Notes: a model not told the origin generated them from the sequence alone. 45,483 nucleotides of DNA from Weeksellaceae bacterium (GCA_022013695.1 JAKLPS010000021.1:1-45483), one strand, 5' to 3'; positions 15,744 to 24,470 are shown, counted from the first letter of the stretch. Program-made: numbers and translations.

Positions 15744-16442
15744 TTACTTAGAACCACCGGATTGTGATGCATCTTTGATCATTTTCTCATTAGCCGTAAT
15801 GGCAAATTCTACACGTCTGTTTTGCGCTCTACCCGCATCGGTATCATTGGAAGCTACTGGACTTGCCTCTCCCATTCCTTGCGGAAAAAGCCTAGAAGAA
15901 GACACTCCGGCAGACGAAAAATAACTCTTCACTGCTGCCGCTCTTTTAGCTGATAAGGATAAGTTGTAGGAATCACTACCAACACTATCTGTGTACCCAT
16001 AGATATTGATATTCGTATCGGGATTATTGTTAAGTACCGTAACCAATTTGTCGAGATTGGTCTTGGCCAATGATGTCAAAGTTGAAGAATTGAAATCAAA
16101 ATTAACTGTATTTTCGTGAAGCGTCACTTTGATGCCTTCTCCTACTCTTTCCACTTCCGCGCCCGGCAAGACGTCTTTGATTTCTTTGGCCTGCTTGTCC
16201 ATTTTGTTGCCAATGACACCACCAGCTACACCACCAACAACGCCGCCCAAAACAGCTCCCAATGCGCCGTTCCCACCTTTGCCAAGGTTATTACCTAAAA
16301 TTCCGCCAAGAACCGCGCCTCCAGCAGTGCCAATGGCAGCCCCTTTTTGCGTATTATTAGCATTTTGAACAGCCTCACAGCTTGTAAACAGCAATGATCC
16401 AGAGACCATAAAAGCTGCGATATTTATTTTATTTAATTTCAT
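15744..16442 (-). CDS. OmpA-family lipoprotein with glycine-zipper domain (YiaD-like)
   Basis: A 232-residue outer-membrane lipoprotein. The signal peptide ends in LLFTSC with lipidated C22. Residues ~35-85 form a Gly-rich zipper membrane segment (GAAIGTAGGAVLGG and following repeats), and residues ~110-215 form an OmpA C-terminal peptidoglycan-binding domain (NFDFNSSTL, YGYTDSVGSDSYNLSLS, NRRVEFAI). It probably anchors the outer membrane to the cell wall. It starts 18 bases after the lipocalin-like lipoprotein gene ends, so the two likely form an operon closed by the terminator at 15697-15715. Confidence 0.92.
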   Translation of the reverse strand: MKLNKINIAAFMVSGSLLFTSCEAVQNANNTQKGAAIGTAGGAVLGGILGNNLGKGGNGALGAVLGGVVGGVAGGVIGNKMDKQAKEIKDVLPGAEVERVGEGIKVTLHENTVNFDFNSSTLTSLAKTNLDKLVTVLNNNPDTNINIYGYTDSVGSDSYNLSLSAKRAAAVKSYFSSAGVSSSRLFPQGMGEASPVASNDTDAGRAQNRRVEFAITANEKMIKDASQSGGSK

Positions 16443-16460
16443 TTTAAATTTAATTTATAA

Positions 16461-16955
16461 TTATTTCGTTCTTACAAAATTATATCTGATATCCATTGGG
16501 GCACCATCCGCATTGACGGACTGAACCAAGGTAAAGCTATCAGCGGTAGCATTTTCCAACATCAATTGGTAGCCAGCAGAGACTTTTTTAGCTTTTTCTC
16601 CTTCGCCCACTTTTTTAATAGAAACAACGCCCATTTTATCGACGCTGAAGGTAATGGCTTGCGTCTTCTCCGGACATCCGCCGCCGCCGTGCAATGCGTA
16701 AGATCCTGTATAATTATTCGGAACAAAAGTCCAAGAACTTCCCACAAAACAGTTGATGCTGACACCCTCGTCAAAAGGCTTGACGCTGAATTCTTTGTTG
16801 TAGTCCACCGTTGAAACATCCCATTGACCTTTCAATTTCATCACTTCAGACCTCGTTGTTTGCGCTTGGCTAGCAGTGACGCCCGTTTTGCTAGAGGAGC
16901 AAGAATTGGTGGCCAAGGAGCCTGCAATGAGGCCTAAAAAAAATATTTTTTTCAT
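16461..16955 (-). CDS. Lipocalin-like lipoprotein
   Basis: A 164-residue lipoprotein with lipobox LATNSC (C19). The rest has a beta-strand-rich pattern beginning LKGQWDVSTVDY, a Trp-containing start of the kind seen in bacterial lipocalin-like domains, with two Cys (in SINCFVG and GGGGCPE) that might pair. Ligand unknown. It is co-directional with the OmpA-like lipoprotein gene after an 18-base gap, and is separated from the upstream protease gene by a terminator (17013-17036), so it probably starts a transcription unit of its own. Confidence 0.72.
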   Translation of the reverse strand: MKKIFFLGLIAGSLATNSCSSSKTGVTASQAQTTRSEVMKLKGQWDVSTVDYNKEFSVKPFDEGVSINCFVGSSWTFVPNNYTGSYALHGGGGCPEKTQAITFSVDKMGVVSIKKVGEGEKAKKVSAGYQLMLENATADSFTLVQSVNADGAPMDIRYNFVRTK

Positions 16956-16996
16956 AGTCTTAAAATTTAATGCTAATATATCATAAAAAATTATGC

Positions 16997-17004
16997 CAAA
17001 AGTA
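16997..17004 (-). promoter_or_regulatory. Possible -7 element of the lipoprotein pair
   Basis: The minus strand reads TACTTTTG, 42 bases before the start codon of the lipocalin-like gene and just after the protease terminator. No matching -33 box at 19 bases. Confidence 0.4.
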
Positions 17005-17012
17005 AAAAAGAA

Positions 17013-17036
17013 AAAATCTGAGAATTCTCAGATTTT
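17013..17036 (-). terminator. Terminator of the S8 protease gene
   Basis: A 24-base perfect palindrome (AAAATCTGAGAA and its complement) followed on the minus strand by T-rich sequence. It lies about 24 bases past the protease stop codon. Confidence 0.75.
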
Positions 17037-17059
17037 ATATTTCGCAAAAGGATTCTTAT

Positions 17060-18736
17060 TTAAAGTTTGCTCTTCTCTATCATTTTATTTGCTTTGCGTT
17101 TTGATTCCTTTTGTGAAGATGAACCAGATTTATAAAAAGTATTATATGCGTACTCTGCTGCCTTCGCAACATCTATTACCCCAGCAGATCTTGATAATTT
17201 ATCAAACCCGTTATTGGTATTAGCGTTTGCTGTTTTTACCAAAGCTTCAATGATTTGATCTGGCTTTAGATTGGGCATATAAGCTAACAATACCGCAGCG
17301 GCTCCCGCCACAACTGGCGATGCCATCGATGTTCCTTGGAGGTATTCGTATTTCCCGTCGGGAACGGTGGAATAGATTTTGTCGCCCGGGGCAAACACAT
17401 CCACCATTTTTGCATCATAATTGGAGAAACTTGCCTTAAGCATTACGGGATCATTGGTATTAGCACCCACCACGATCATATTGTTAATAAATGGTTTGTC
17501 GTCTAGGGGGGATTTGAAATTCGTCGGAAAATATTGGTGTTCTGCAATATCTTCGTTTTCATTTCCGGCGGCTTTTACCAGAAGTACCCCTTTGCTTTCC
17601 GCATATTTGAAGGCATCCCAGACCACAGTTTTGCCTGGAGAAACTGGTTTTCCAAAACTCATATTCAAGATTTTCGCCCCATTGTCAACGGCGTATCGCA
17701 CGGCGTTCGCCACATCTTTATCCCTTTCGTCTCCGTCTGGAACGGCTCGCACAGTCATGATCTTTGCAACCCTACTGGCGACTCCGTACTGATTTTCAGT
17801 TCCATTAACTGTTCCTGCAATGATGCCTGCCACGTGCGTTCCGTGTTTTCCATCGGGACCTTCGTAATGGTTGTTGCCATAATTTTTTTCTGAATAATCC
17901 TCATAATGATCACCAACGATGGACGCTCGCGGATCAAAATCGAGATTGTAACCTTTTTCGGCCTGCGGCTTGAAATAGTCTAAGGCCTCTTTCATCTGAT
18001 CTTTCATATATTTCTCGACCTCGATTGCAGATTTCCCGGCAACTTGAGGATCATTGGAGAGCTGAGAAAGCACTTGCATGGCCATCGCTTCCTGCTGATT
18101 TGCGGCTTTGATGGTGGCTAAAGTTTCTTTAGTCAGGTTTTTCCCGTTGAGCAGTTTTACCATATCCGGAATGGCGTTATTGATCATCGTATAAAGCTGA
18201 AGACTCTGTTTGACCTCTTCGCTTTTCTTGGAGAAGATCTCTTTGGATTTCATATACATCGCGAATTCTTCCGGCATTTTGGTTTGATTTTCCTTATTTT
18301 TGACAGAATCCTCTCCTTCGAAAATCGGTTTATATTTTTTCACCACCCGAGTCACTTCCATATTGTCCACATCGATGTCGCCATTTTTTCCGCCTATGAA
18401 ATTCCATCCATAAATGTCATCCACATATCCGTTTTTGTCGTCATCCTTCCCGTTGTTGGGAACTTCGTTGGGATTTTTCCACATGTTTTTTGTCAATCCC
18501 GGATGATCCACTTCTACGCCACTGTCCAAAACGCCTACGACAACTGTTTTTGGTTTAAGACCTTTGGATTCTAGGAATTTGTAGGCATTTTCCGTATTGA
18601 CGCCGTAGACTTTGGTGGTTGCGTAATCCTTGTGATACCAGGTTTTGAGATCTTTGTCATTTTCCGGAGCAACCGTTTGGGCAACTGCCATTGCGAAGCC
18701 GCTGTAGAAAGCAACGGCTATCAATAATTTTTTCAT
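17060..18736 (-). CDS. Secreted S8 (subtilisin-like) serine protease
   Basis: A 558-residue exported peptidase with a Sec signal (residues 1-19, AVAQ). The catalytic triad is complete: D71 in VLDSGVEVDH, H298 in DGKHGTHVAG and S470 in GTSMASP, with the oxyanion Asn N392 in AAGNE. Between the Asp and His lie some 227 residues instead of the few dozen in subtilisin; this insert is mostly helical and charged and could be a regulatory or substrate domain. A conserved DDDKNGYVDDIYGWNF stretch after the Asp may bind calcium. No type IX secretion C-terminal domain is seen. It is separated by only 11 bases from the WbqC gene upstream of it in transcription. Confidence 0.93.
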   Translation of the reverse strand: MKKLLIAVAFYSGFAMAVAQTVAPENDKDLKTWYHKDYATTKVYGVNTENAYKFLESKGLKPKTVVVGVLDSGVEVDHPGLTKNMWKNPNEVPNNGKDDDKNGYVDDIYGWNFIGGKNGDIDVDNMEVTRVVKKYKPIFEGEDSVKNKENQTKMPEEFAMYMKSKEIFSKKSEEVKQSLQLYTMINNAIPDMVKLLNGKNLTKETLATIKAANQQEAMAMQVLSQLSNDPQVAGKSAIEVEKYMKDQMKEALDYFKPQAEKGYNLDFDPRASIVGDHYEDYSEKNYGNNHYEGPDGKHGTHVAGIIAGTVNGTENQYGVASRVAKIMTVRAVPDGDERDKDVANAVRYAVDNGAKILNMSFGKPVSPGKTVVWDAFKYAESKGVLLVKAAGNENEDIAEHQYFPTNFKSPLDDKPFINNMIVVGANTNDPVMLKASFSNYDAKMVDVFAPGDKIYSTVPDGKYEYLQGTSMASPVVAGAAAVLLAYMPNLKPDQIIEALVKTANANTNNGFDKLSRSAGVIDVAKAAEYAYNTFYKSGSSSQKESKRKANKMIEKSKL

Positions 18737-18747
18737 AGTATTGAATA

Positions 18748-19371
18748 TTAATTGTAATTGATTTTGATATTTTTGATATAGGTCAGACTTTCGGGTCCGA
18801 TGTTACAAATGAGGTCTAAAACGGAGAGATCTTGCAGAAATCCGTTTTTGCCGGAGAAACTTTGGTAATATTCTGGAAATTGGATTTTAGATTCCATTTT
18901 TGCCGAGAATTTATCTCTGAAATCCAAAGCTTCCGGGGTTTTGAAATATTCTTCTGTGAAAGTAAAATTTTTTTTGGTTTTAAGGATGTCTAGAATTACT
19001 TTCAATGCTTTGAGATTGAAGTCTATTAATAATTGGGGCTTCTCTTCGAAAATCATTGTCAATTTGTCTTCGTAATATTCGAAGTAAGGCGTGCTTTGGT
19101 AAGCGGTTTTGATGGACTTCCAGTGGAGCTTTTGCCAGTCTTCTGCAAAGGAGATCTCGAGGTTTTTCATTTCGCGTTTTCCGGTATGTTTGATTGGAAT
19201 GATGAGTGGCAATTTTCCGTTCGCGCCGTAAATTACAGCCCGGTTTCTATAGGTTTGTTTGGGAAAATTCTCAAATTGCTCGAATATAATCTCATTTTCC
19301 GGATCCAAAAAAACGGACAACCAAGAAATTGGTGGTAAGTAAAATATCGGCAGCAGAACCTTGTTATTCAT
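18748..19371 (-). CDS. WbqC family protein
   Basis: A 207-residue cytoplasmic protein with the WbqC-like pattern: N-terminal PIFYLPPISWLSVFL, then NRAVIYGANGKLPLIIPIKH, and a middle SWQK-like stretch (EDWQKLHWKSIKTAY). Family members occur in polysaccharide clusters or beside housekeeping genes in Bacteroidota; biochemical activity is not firmly known. Here it follows lepB across a hairpin-forming repeat and precedes the S8 protease by 11 bases, so it is probably co-transcribed with that protease. Confidence 0.85.
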   Translation of the reverse strand: MNNKVLLPIFYLPPISWLSVFLDPENEIIFEQFENFPKQTYRNRAVIYGANGKLPLIIPIKHTGKREMKNLEISFAEDWQKLHWKSIKTAYQSTPYFEYYEDKLTMIFEEKPQLLIDFNLKALKVILDILKTKKNFTFTEEYFKTPEALDFRDKFSAKMESKIQFPEYYQSFSGKNGFLQDLSVLDLICNIGPESLTYIKNIKINYN

Positions 19372-19445
19372 ATTTGTTTAAACTAAAAACTTTGTTGGGG
19401 TTAATAAACCTCAATAAAGTGCCTATTTCTAATGGATGACCAAGC

Positions 19446-19556
19446 CCATAGCCCCGATAGGAGCGGCATCCTTTTTTTGCTTTTTCTGAAAATTTCTACC
19501 GATGACGAATCGTTCTGAAAGCAAAAAAAGATACAGCGGATAGCGGGATTAGCTCC
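19446..19556. repeat. Imperfect palindromic intergenic repeat
   Basis: An inverted repeat of about 110 bases. The left arm (AGCCCCGATAGGAGCGGCAT then CCTTTTTTTGCTTT) pairs with the right arm (AAAGCAAAAAAAGATACAGC then GGATAGCGGGATTAGCT). It lies between lepB and the WbqC gene. Sequences of this type recur between genes in Chryseobacterium-like genomes (from memory). The second possible member in this window is at 32632-32724. It may act as a terminator or be a non-autonomous repeat. Confidence 0.6.
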
Positions 19557-19562
19557 TAATTA

Positions 19563-21194
19563 TCAGTCTTCTTCTTTTTTCTTTTTGAACAGACCGGCGA
19601 AGAAATCCCAGCCGAAAAACAGCACCAAAATGGCTACCGCCACCCACCAATAAGATGCTTTGTGGGTCTCGCCGGTGTTGGTAGATTTGAACATTCTGTC
19701 CCAACGGATTTTCTTTCCGGAGGCCTGATAGGTGGAATTGGCATCGGAAAACAACCCTTCCACACTGAGCCAAGTGAACATCGGGCGACCGACGATATTT
19801 TCTTCCGGTACCACGCCGAAATATCTTGCATCCAGAGATGCATCGCGGTTGTCGCCGATCATCATATAATAATTTTGCTTGATGGTATATTGGTTGGTTT
19901 CCTGACCGTTGACGTATATTTTTCCGTTTTTATTTTCAAGTTTGTTGTGCTCGTATTCCGAAATGATCCATTGGTACTGCGGAAGAGTTTCCTGATTCAA
20001 TTTCACAACATCACCTTTTTTCGGGACGGTCAGCGGGCCGTACCAATCTGGGTTCCAAGGTTTGTTGATGGGGTAAATTGAATTAACTGTATCGATATTT
20101 TTTGTGTCCGTTTTGTCTGCATTCAGTTTGTATCGCACCGCGGCAACGCCTTTTTCTTCGATGATTTCCTGCATATCGATCACTTGCGGAAGGGTTTTGA
20201 TTTCTTTTGCAGTCTCATCTGTCAAACCTTGGAATGCGTAAACAAATCCTTCGTTGGTTTGATTTTCCTGAACCGGAAGGAAGCCGAAGGCCTTGTAAAG
20301 CTGAGGAATATCGAGCTGGGAACTGGTTTTTACCAAATAGCCGTGCTGCTGTTGCTCATCGCCAAGGATTTTTTCCGGCGCGTTGTTTACAAATAATCTT
20401 CCGGCACGAAACTCAATCACATCGCCGGGAATCCCGACGCATCGTTTGACATAAGGATCTTTTCTATCGGTTGCAACGTGAACCGAATCTTGAGGATAAT
20501 TGAAAACCACGATGTCGTATCTTTTGATCTCGTCATAGCCGGGAATTCTTAAATAAGGTAATTTGACAGCTTCGATGTAAGATTTTGGATCGTCTTTTGG
20601 GTTACCTTTTTGTCCGCTATCAAAGATCGTTCCTTGCAAAAATGGCAATGCCACTGGCCTCATCGGCATTCTAAAGCCATAAGCCCATTTGTTCACAAAA
20701 AGAAAATCTCCCACGAGAAGTGTTCTTTCCATAGACCCTGTTGGGATGCCGAAAGGCTGCGTCATAAATACGTGAATAATGGTTGCAAAAACCACCGCAA
20801 AAGTCACTGAACCCAAGAAGGTTTCCTTTTTTTTGGTCTCTTCGTCCTCTTGTTCGGTTTCGATTTGGGGATCTTTGCCGTAATTGACGATTGCCATAAA
20901 AATAAATGGCAAAACAACCGTCAGCAAACCATTCACAAAGCCTTTCTTTCCAAATTTCTTCATCAGTAAAATGTGGAAGACCGACATCATTATCGGACCC
21001 ACGATGGGCAAATAGGATAAAACGGCCCACCATTTGGAATGTTTGGTCTCTTTCAGAATAATCCAATAATTGTAGAAAGGAATAAAGGCGTAGAGTGGAC
21101 TGTAACCCATTTTCTTAAACAGTTTCCACGTGGCAAGTCCCATCAACAAGCTGATAATGAGAACATAAATGGTATAAGTGATAAGGTAATTCAT
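19563..21194 (-). CDS. lepB: Signal peptidase I (large Bacteroidota form)
   Basis: The inner-membrane protease that removes Sec signal peptides, using a Ser/Lys dyad: S154 in PTGSMERTLL and K250 in VKRCVGIPGD. Further family blocks are DNRDASLDARYFG and ENIVG. At 543 residues it is much longer than typical LepB (about 200-320). Three hydrophobic segments precede the catalytic region (~2-22, ~53-76, ~86-103), with another at ~128-145, there is a large insert between the Lys box and the DNRDAS box, and a C-terminal membrane segment (~515-535). Such long forms are normal in Flavobacteriia. It follows dapB by 84 bases in the same direction. Confidence 0.95.
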   Translation of the reverse strand: MNYLITYTIYVLIISLLMGLATWKLFKKMGYSPLYAFIPFYNYWIILKETKHSKWWAVLSYLPIVGPIMMSVFHILLMKKFGKKGFVNGLLTVVLPFIFMAIVNYGKDPQIETEQEDEETKKKETFLGSVTFAVVFATIIHVFMTQPFGIPTGSMERTLLVGDFLFVNKWAYGFRMPMRPVALPFLQGTIFDSGQKGNPKDDPKSYIEAVKLPYLRIPGYDEIKRYDIVVFNYPQDSVHVATDRKDPYVKRCVGIPGDVIEFRAGRLFVNNAPEKILGDEQQQHGYLVKTSSQLDIPQLYKAFGFLPVQENQTNEGFVYAFQGLTDETAKEIKTLPQVIDMQEIIEEKGVAAVRYKLNADKTDTKNIDTVNSIYPINKPWNPDWYGPLTVPKKGDVVKLNQETLPQYQWIISEYEHNKLENKNGKIYVNGQETNQYTIKQNYYMMIGDNRDASLDARYFGVVPEENIVGRPMFTWLSVEGLFSDANSTYQASGKKIRWDRMFKSTNTGETHKASYWWVAVAILVLFFGWDFFAGLFKKKKEED

Positions 21195-21278
21195 AGTTTT
21201 GTTTTTAGCAAATTTCTATTCGCTTTTTGCTTATTTTTTTTTAAATTGGTTATGCAAATATCGCTTTTGTTACAGAAT

Positions 21279-21977
21279 TTATAACCCCAAAACATCCTTC
21301 ATAGAAAAAACACCTTTTTTACCGGCTATCCATTCTGCGGCAATCACGGCACCCAAGGCAAATCCGTTTCTGCTGAAGGCGGTGTGCTTTATCTCGATCT
21401 CATCGACTTCCGATCTGTAGAAAACGCTGTGCGTTCCAGGCACATCATCTTCGCGAATGGCAAATATCCCCAGTTCTTTGCCTTGTGTTTCATCTAGTTT
21501 CCAAGCTTCAAAATTTGAATTTTCGATGATAGTTTGTGCCAGAGAAATTGCCGTTCCGCTGGGCGCATCCAGTTTTTGGACGTGATGAATCTCTTCCAAT
21601 TGGCAATTGTACTCCGGAAAGTGGTGCATCATCTTAGCAAGAAACTCGTTGAGCGCAAAAAAGAGATTGACGCCTAAGCTGAAATTGGAACCGTACAAAA
21701 ATGCAGTGTCATTTGCGATCGCAATTGTTTCAATTTCCGGCTTCTTCGCCAGCCAGCCTGTGGTTCCGCAAACGACTGGAATTTGGTTTTCCAGACAGCA
21801 TTTTATATTCTCGAAGGCGACTTCCGGATTCGAAAATTCTATGACCACATCGGGATTATTGAGGTTGTCGGGCGTAGGCGTTTCTCGGAGTCTTGCCACC
21901 ACTTCGTGACCCCGATTTTGGGAAATTTCGTCGATGATTTTTCCCATTTTTCCGTAACCCACTATCGCTATTTTCAT
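21279..21977 (-). CDS. dapB: 4-hydroxy-tetrahydrodipicolinate reductase
   Basis: A lysine and diaminopimelate biosynthesis enzyme that reduces hydroxy-tetrahydrodipicolinate with NAD(P)H in the cytoplasm. Seen are the nucleotide-binding GYGKMG (7-12), CGTTGW (70-75), and the catalytic block EIHHVQKLDAPSGTA with H131 and K135. At 232 residues it is shorter than E. coli DapB (273), as usual in Bacteroidota. It sits 18 bases after the DUF5683 gene and ahead of lepB, in a conserved cell-wall/chromosome gene run. Confidence 0.96.
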   Translation of the reverse strand: MKIAIVGYGKMGKIIDEISQNRGHEVVARLRETPTPDNLNNPDVVIEFSNPEVAFENIKCCLENQIPVVCGTTGWLAKKPEIETIAIANDTAFLYGSNFSLGVNLFFALNEFLAKMMHHFPEYNCQLEEIHHVQKLDAPSGTAISLAQTIIENSNFEAWKLDETQGKELGIFAIREDDVPGTHSVFYRSEVDEIEIKHTAFSRNGFALGAVIAAEWIAGKKGVFSMKDVLGL

Positions 21978-21995
21978 TTATTATTGGCGTTAAAT

Positions 21996-22625
21996 TTAAA
22001 ATCTAAAATTGAGGCTCAGTCCCGCTCTGGCATACGAGCTGGTGAATTGATCGTTAATAATGGTTGGTGTCACGGCGAGATCGGGATCGTGCCGGCCTTC
22101 GTAGAGATGCGCATCCACCACTGCATCTACAATGTTGAGAATGTAAATCAAGGCAGAGATCCCGATGGCATAGTCGCGCTGTCGTTTGGAACTGTCCTGC
22201 GCATTTCCGAGAACGGTTTTGTCGATCCCGTTGATTCCAGAAAACTCGTGCGGAAGACCATTGAGCTCGGCCACGAAAGCATTTCTGTATCGCCTGTACT
22301 GTTTGTCATTCCAAAGTGCAATGCCAATTCCTGTGCCGACGGCGCCCCAGACAATGGGGATTTTCCAATATTTTTTGTTGTAAAACTGCCCCAGTCCCGG
22401 CAAAACTGCCGAATACAATCCTGCTTTAGCGGGACTTAATTTTATGACTTTGGCAGTGGCATTCTTTTGATCGATCTCACCCAAAATCTGAGCTTCGGAT
22501 CTTGGTTTTGCAGCCGGGATGCTGTCTTTGGGACGATTTTCCACACGGATGGTATCATTGGGATTGACCTGCGAAAAAGCAAAACAGAAAGAAAGAAACA
22601 AAAAAAAGGTGATTAATTTCTTCAT
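21996..22625 (-). CDS. DUF5683 membrane protein
   Basis: A 209-residue protein with a signal peptide (~1-18, AFS) and the DUF5683 core: KAGLYSAVLPGLGQFYNKKY followed by WKIPIVWG and a hydrophobic helix, QYRRYRNAF, and a second hydrophobic part around the region IGISALIYILNIVDAVVDAH. Function unknown. Its gene follows parB directly (start codon abuts the parB stop) and precedes dapB, an order I recognise from other Flavobacteriia. The tight linkage suggests co-expression with parAB. Confidence 0.88.
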   Translation of the reverse strand: MKKLITFFLFLSFCFAFSQVNPNDTIRVENRPKDSIPAAKPRSEAQILGEIDQKNATAKVIKLSPAKAGLYSAVLPGLGQFYNKKYWKIPIVWGAVGTGIGIALWNDKQYRRYRNAFVAELNGLPHEFSGINGIDKTVLGNAQDSSKRQRDYAIGISALIYILNIVDAVVDAHLYEGRHDPDLAVTPTIINDQFTSSYARAGLSLNFRF

Positions 22626-23516
22626 TTACTTGATATGATCCAGAATGCTTTGCAGTTCTTCTTCATTTTTAAAATCGAGGACGATCTTTCCTTTTTTTCC
22701 ATTTCCCGCCGATTTGATTTCTACTTTCACATTTAAAATGTCGGACAGATTTTTCTGAGCTTTCTTGAAATGATTGGGAATCACAGCTTGCTTGGTAATC
22801 TTGGTGGCGCCGTCATCGTTTTTCATTAAGCCTGCCAAACGTTCCGCTTGGCGCACGTTGAGCTGTTCTTTGATAATCCTGTCGAAAAGAATTTGGCGCT
22901 TCTCCTCAGAATCCAGCCCCATCATTGCGCGACCGTGACCGGCCGAGATCTGCCCACTGCGGATTCCTTTCTGAATGTCCGGAGATAATCTTAGCAATCT
23001 GATGCTGTTTGTAATGGTACTTCGCTCTTTACCAACACGTTGGCTAAGGTTTTCCTGAGTCATTCCCACCTCATCCAGCAATCTTTGATAAGTCAGCGCC
23101 ACCTCGATTGGGTCCAGATCTTCTCTCTGGATATTCTCTACCAAAGCCATCTCCAGCAATTCCTGATCGTTCACCAGGCGGATATAAGCAGGGATGGTTT
23201 CTTTGCCAGCAATTTTGGATGCGCGATAGCGTCTTTCTCCGGAAATAATCTCGAACTTTTGCCCATCTTTTCTAACCGTAATCGGCTGGATGATACCCAA
23301 ACTCTTTATAGATTCGGCCAAGTCATTCAGGGCTTTTTCGTCAAAAAATGTTCTTGGCTGGCTGCCATTGGGATAGATGTCCTCAATGGCAATTTCTACG
23401 ACATTGCCTACCAAAAATCTTGCTCCTTCGTCGGAAGCGGAGTTGATATTGGTTTTGCTTTCGGCATTTAGAATAGCGCCCAAACCCCGCCCCATTGCTC
23501 TTGTTTTGTCTTTCAT
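22626..23516 (-). CDS. parB: Chromosome partitioning protein ParB
   Basis: A CTP-dependent DNA clamp that binds parS sites near the origin and works with ParA to segregate chromosomes. In its 296 residues are the ParB N-terminal domain (~40-130) with GERRYRASKIAG and ENIQREDLDPIEVA, a central helix-turn-helix region (GMTQENLSQRVGKERSTITN) and a C-terminal dimerisation domain (~245-296). It starts 20 bases after parA on the same strand. I found no sequence close to the parS consensus around TGTTTCACGTGAAACA in the window. Confidence 0.97.
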   Translation of the reverse strand: MKDKTRAMGRGLGAILNAESKTNINSASDEGARFLVGNVVEIAIEDIYPNGSQPRTFFDEKALNDLAESIKSLGIIQPITVRKDGQKFEIISGERRYRASKIAGKETIPAYIRLVNDQELLEMALVENIQREDLDPIEVALTYQRLLDEVGMTQENLSQRVGKERSTITNSIRLLRLSPDIQKGIRSGQISAGHGRAMMGLDSEEKRQILFDRIIKEQLNVRQAERLAGLMKNDDGATKITKQAVIPNHFKKAQKNLSDILNVKVEIKSAGNGKKGKIVLDFKNEEELQSILDHIK

Positions 23517-23536
23517 ATTATGCTGATTGCTACTTG

Positions 23537-24328
23537 CTAACGCAAATCGCTTTTTAATTTTTTAATCACTTTTTCGTTTCGCAACAGTACTTCTTCTGCC
23601 AGCTGGATGTACTGGATGGCGCCTCTGCTTTCGGCATCGTAACTCAGGATGCTTTCGCCGAAACTTGGCGCTTCGCTCAATCGCACATTCCTGCTGATAA
23701 TGGTTTCGAACACCATCTCCGGAAAATGCGAATTGACCTCTTCCACCACTTGATTGGACAATCTCAAACGGCTGTCGAACATCGTAAGCAGCAACCCTTC
23801 AATGTCCAAATCTGGATTGTGAATCTTCTGTACGTTTTTGATGGTGTTGAGCAACTTGCCGAGACCTTCCAGCGCGAAATATTCGCATTGAATTGGGATG
23901 ATCACAGAGTCCGCCGCCGTCAGCGCATTGATGGTGATCAAACCCAGACTGGGTGCGCAATCGATGATGATGTAATCGTACTGATCTCTAATTGGTTTCA
24001 AGGCTTCGCGCATCATATACTCACGGTTTTCGCGATCTACCAATTCTATTTCTGCAGCCACCAAATCGATATGGGAAGGAATGATATCCACGTTGGGTGA
24101 CGTGGTAGGCAGGATGCACTTGGCAGCTGTTGCGCTATGCTCCAATAAATGATAGGTAGAAAAATTAATCTCCTCTACTCCCAAACCAGAGCTTGCATTA
24201 GCCTGCGGATCTGCGTCTATCAAAAGAATTCTTTTTTCCAGCACACCCAGAGCCGATGCCAAATTAACAGCAGTCGTGGTTTTGCCAACACCGCCTTTCT
24301 GATTTGCAACCCCAATAATTTTTCCCAT
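23537..24328 (-). CDS. parA: Chromosome partitioning ATPase ParA/Soj
   Basis: A Walker-type ATPase that binds DNA non-specifically and drives ParB-parS movement. The deviant Walker A KGGVGKTT lies directly after the start, and Walker B is in IIIDCAPSLG. I chose the Met at 24328 (MGKIIGVANQKGG) rather than 24349: it matches the family N terminus, and a TAnnTTTG promoter box (24347-24354) overlaps the longer reading. It is upstream of parB, DUF5683, dapB and lepB in one direction. A hairpin made of two DnaA boxes lies about 110 bases upstream. Confidence 0.97.
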   Translation of the reverse strand: MGKIIGVANQKGGVGKTTTAVNLASALGVLEKRILLIDADPQANASSGLGVEEINFSTYHLLEHSATAAKCILPTTSPNVDIIPSHIDLVAAEIELVDRENREYMMREALKPIRDQYDYIIIDCAPSLGLITINALTAADSVIIPIQCEYFALEGLGKLLNTIKNVQKIHNPDLDIEGLLLTMFDSRLRLSNQVVEEVNSHFPEMVFETIISRNVRLSEAPSFGESILSYDAESRGAIQYIQLAEEVLLRNEKVIKKLKSDLR

Positions 24329-24346
24329 ACCCAAGAATTTAATCGT

Positions 24347-24354
24347 CAAAAATA
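24347..24354 (-). promoter_or_regulatory. -7 element of the parA operon
   Basis: The minus strand reads TATTTTTG (TAnnTTTG). Transcription would begin near 24340, 12 bases before the preferred parA ATG. The -33 position at 19 bases reads TTTAG rather than TTTG. Confidence 0.5.
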
Positions 24355-24435
24355 CGATTTTTTAATACTTCTAAATTCTATAAAGTGAAGCTGAGTGGTT
24401 AAAGTTCTGTTAATTAGTCATTTGTCAAGAAAAAA

Positions 24436-24470
24436 AATTATCCACATTTCATTAAATAATGTGGATAATT
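24436..24470 (-). terminator. Terminator hairpin formed by two inverted DnaA boxes
   Basis: A 12-base perfect stem (24436-24447 with 24459-24470) and 11-base loop, followed on the minus strand by a run of eight T, fits a terminator for the TonB gene. Each arm contains the exact DnaA box TTATCCACA (24438-24446 and, inverted, 24460-24468). Position next to parA and AT-rich flanks leave open a replication-related role. Confidence 0.7.

Noticed and set aside
21115-21140. CACGTG core at about 21127 as a parS site near parAB
   Set aside because: The flanks do not match TGTTT-CACGTG-AAACA; it lies in the lepB coding sequence and only the common hexamer is shared.
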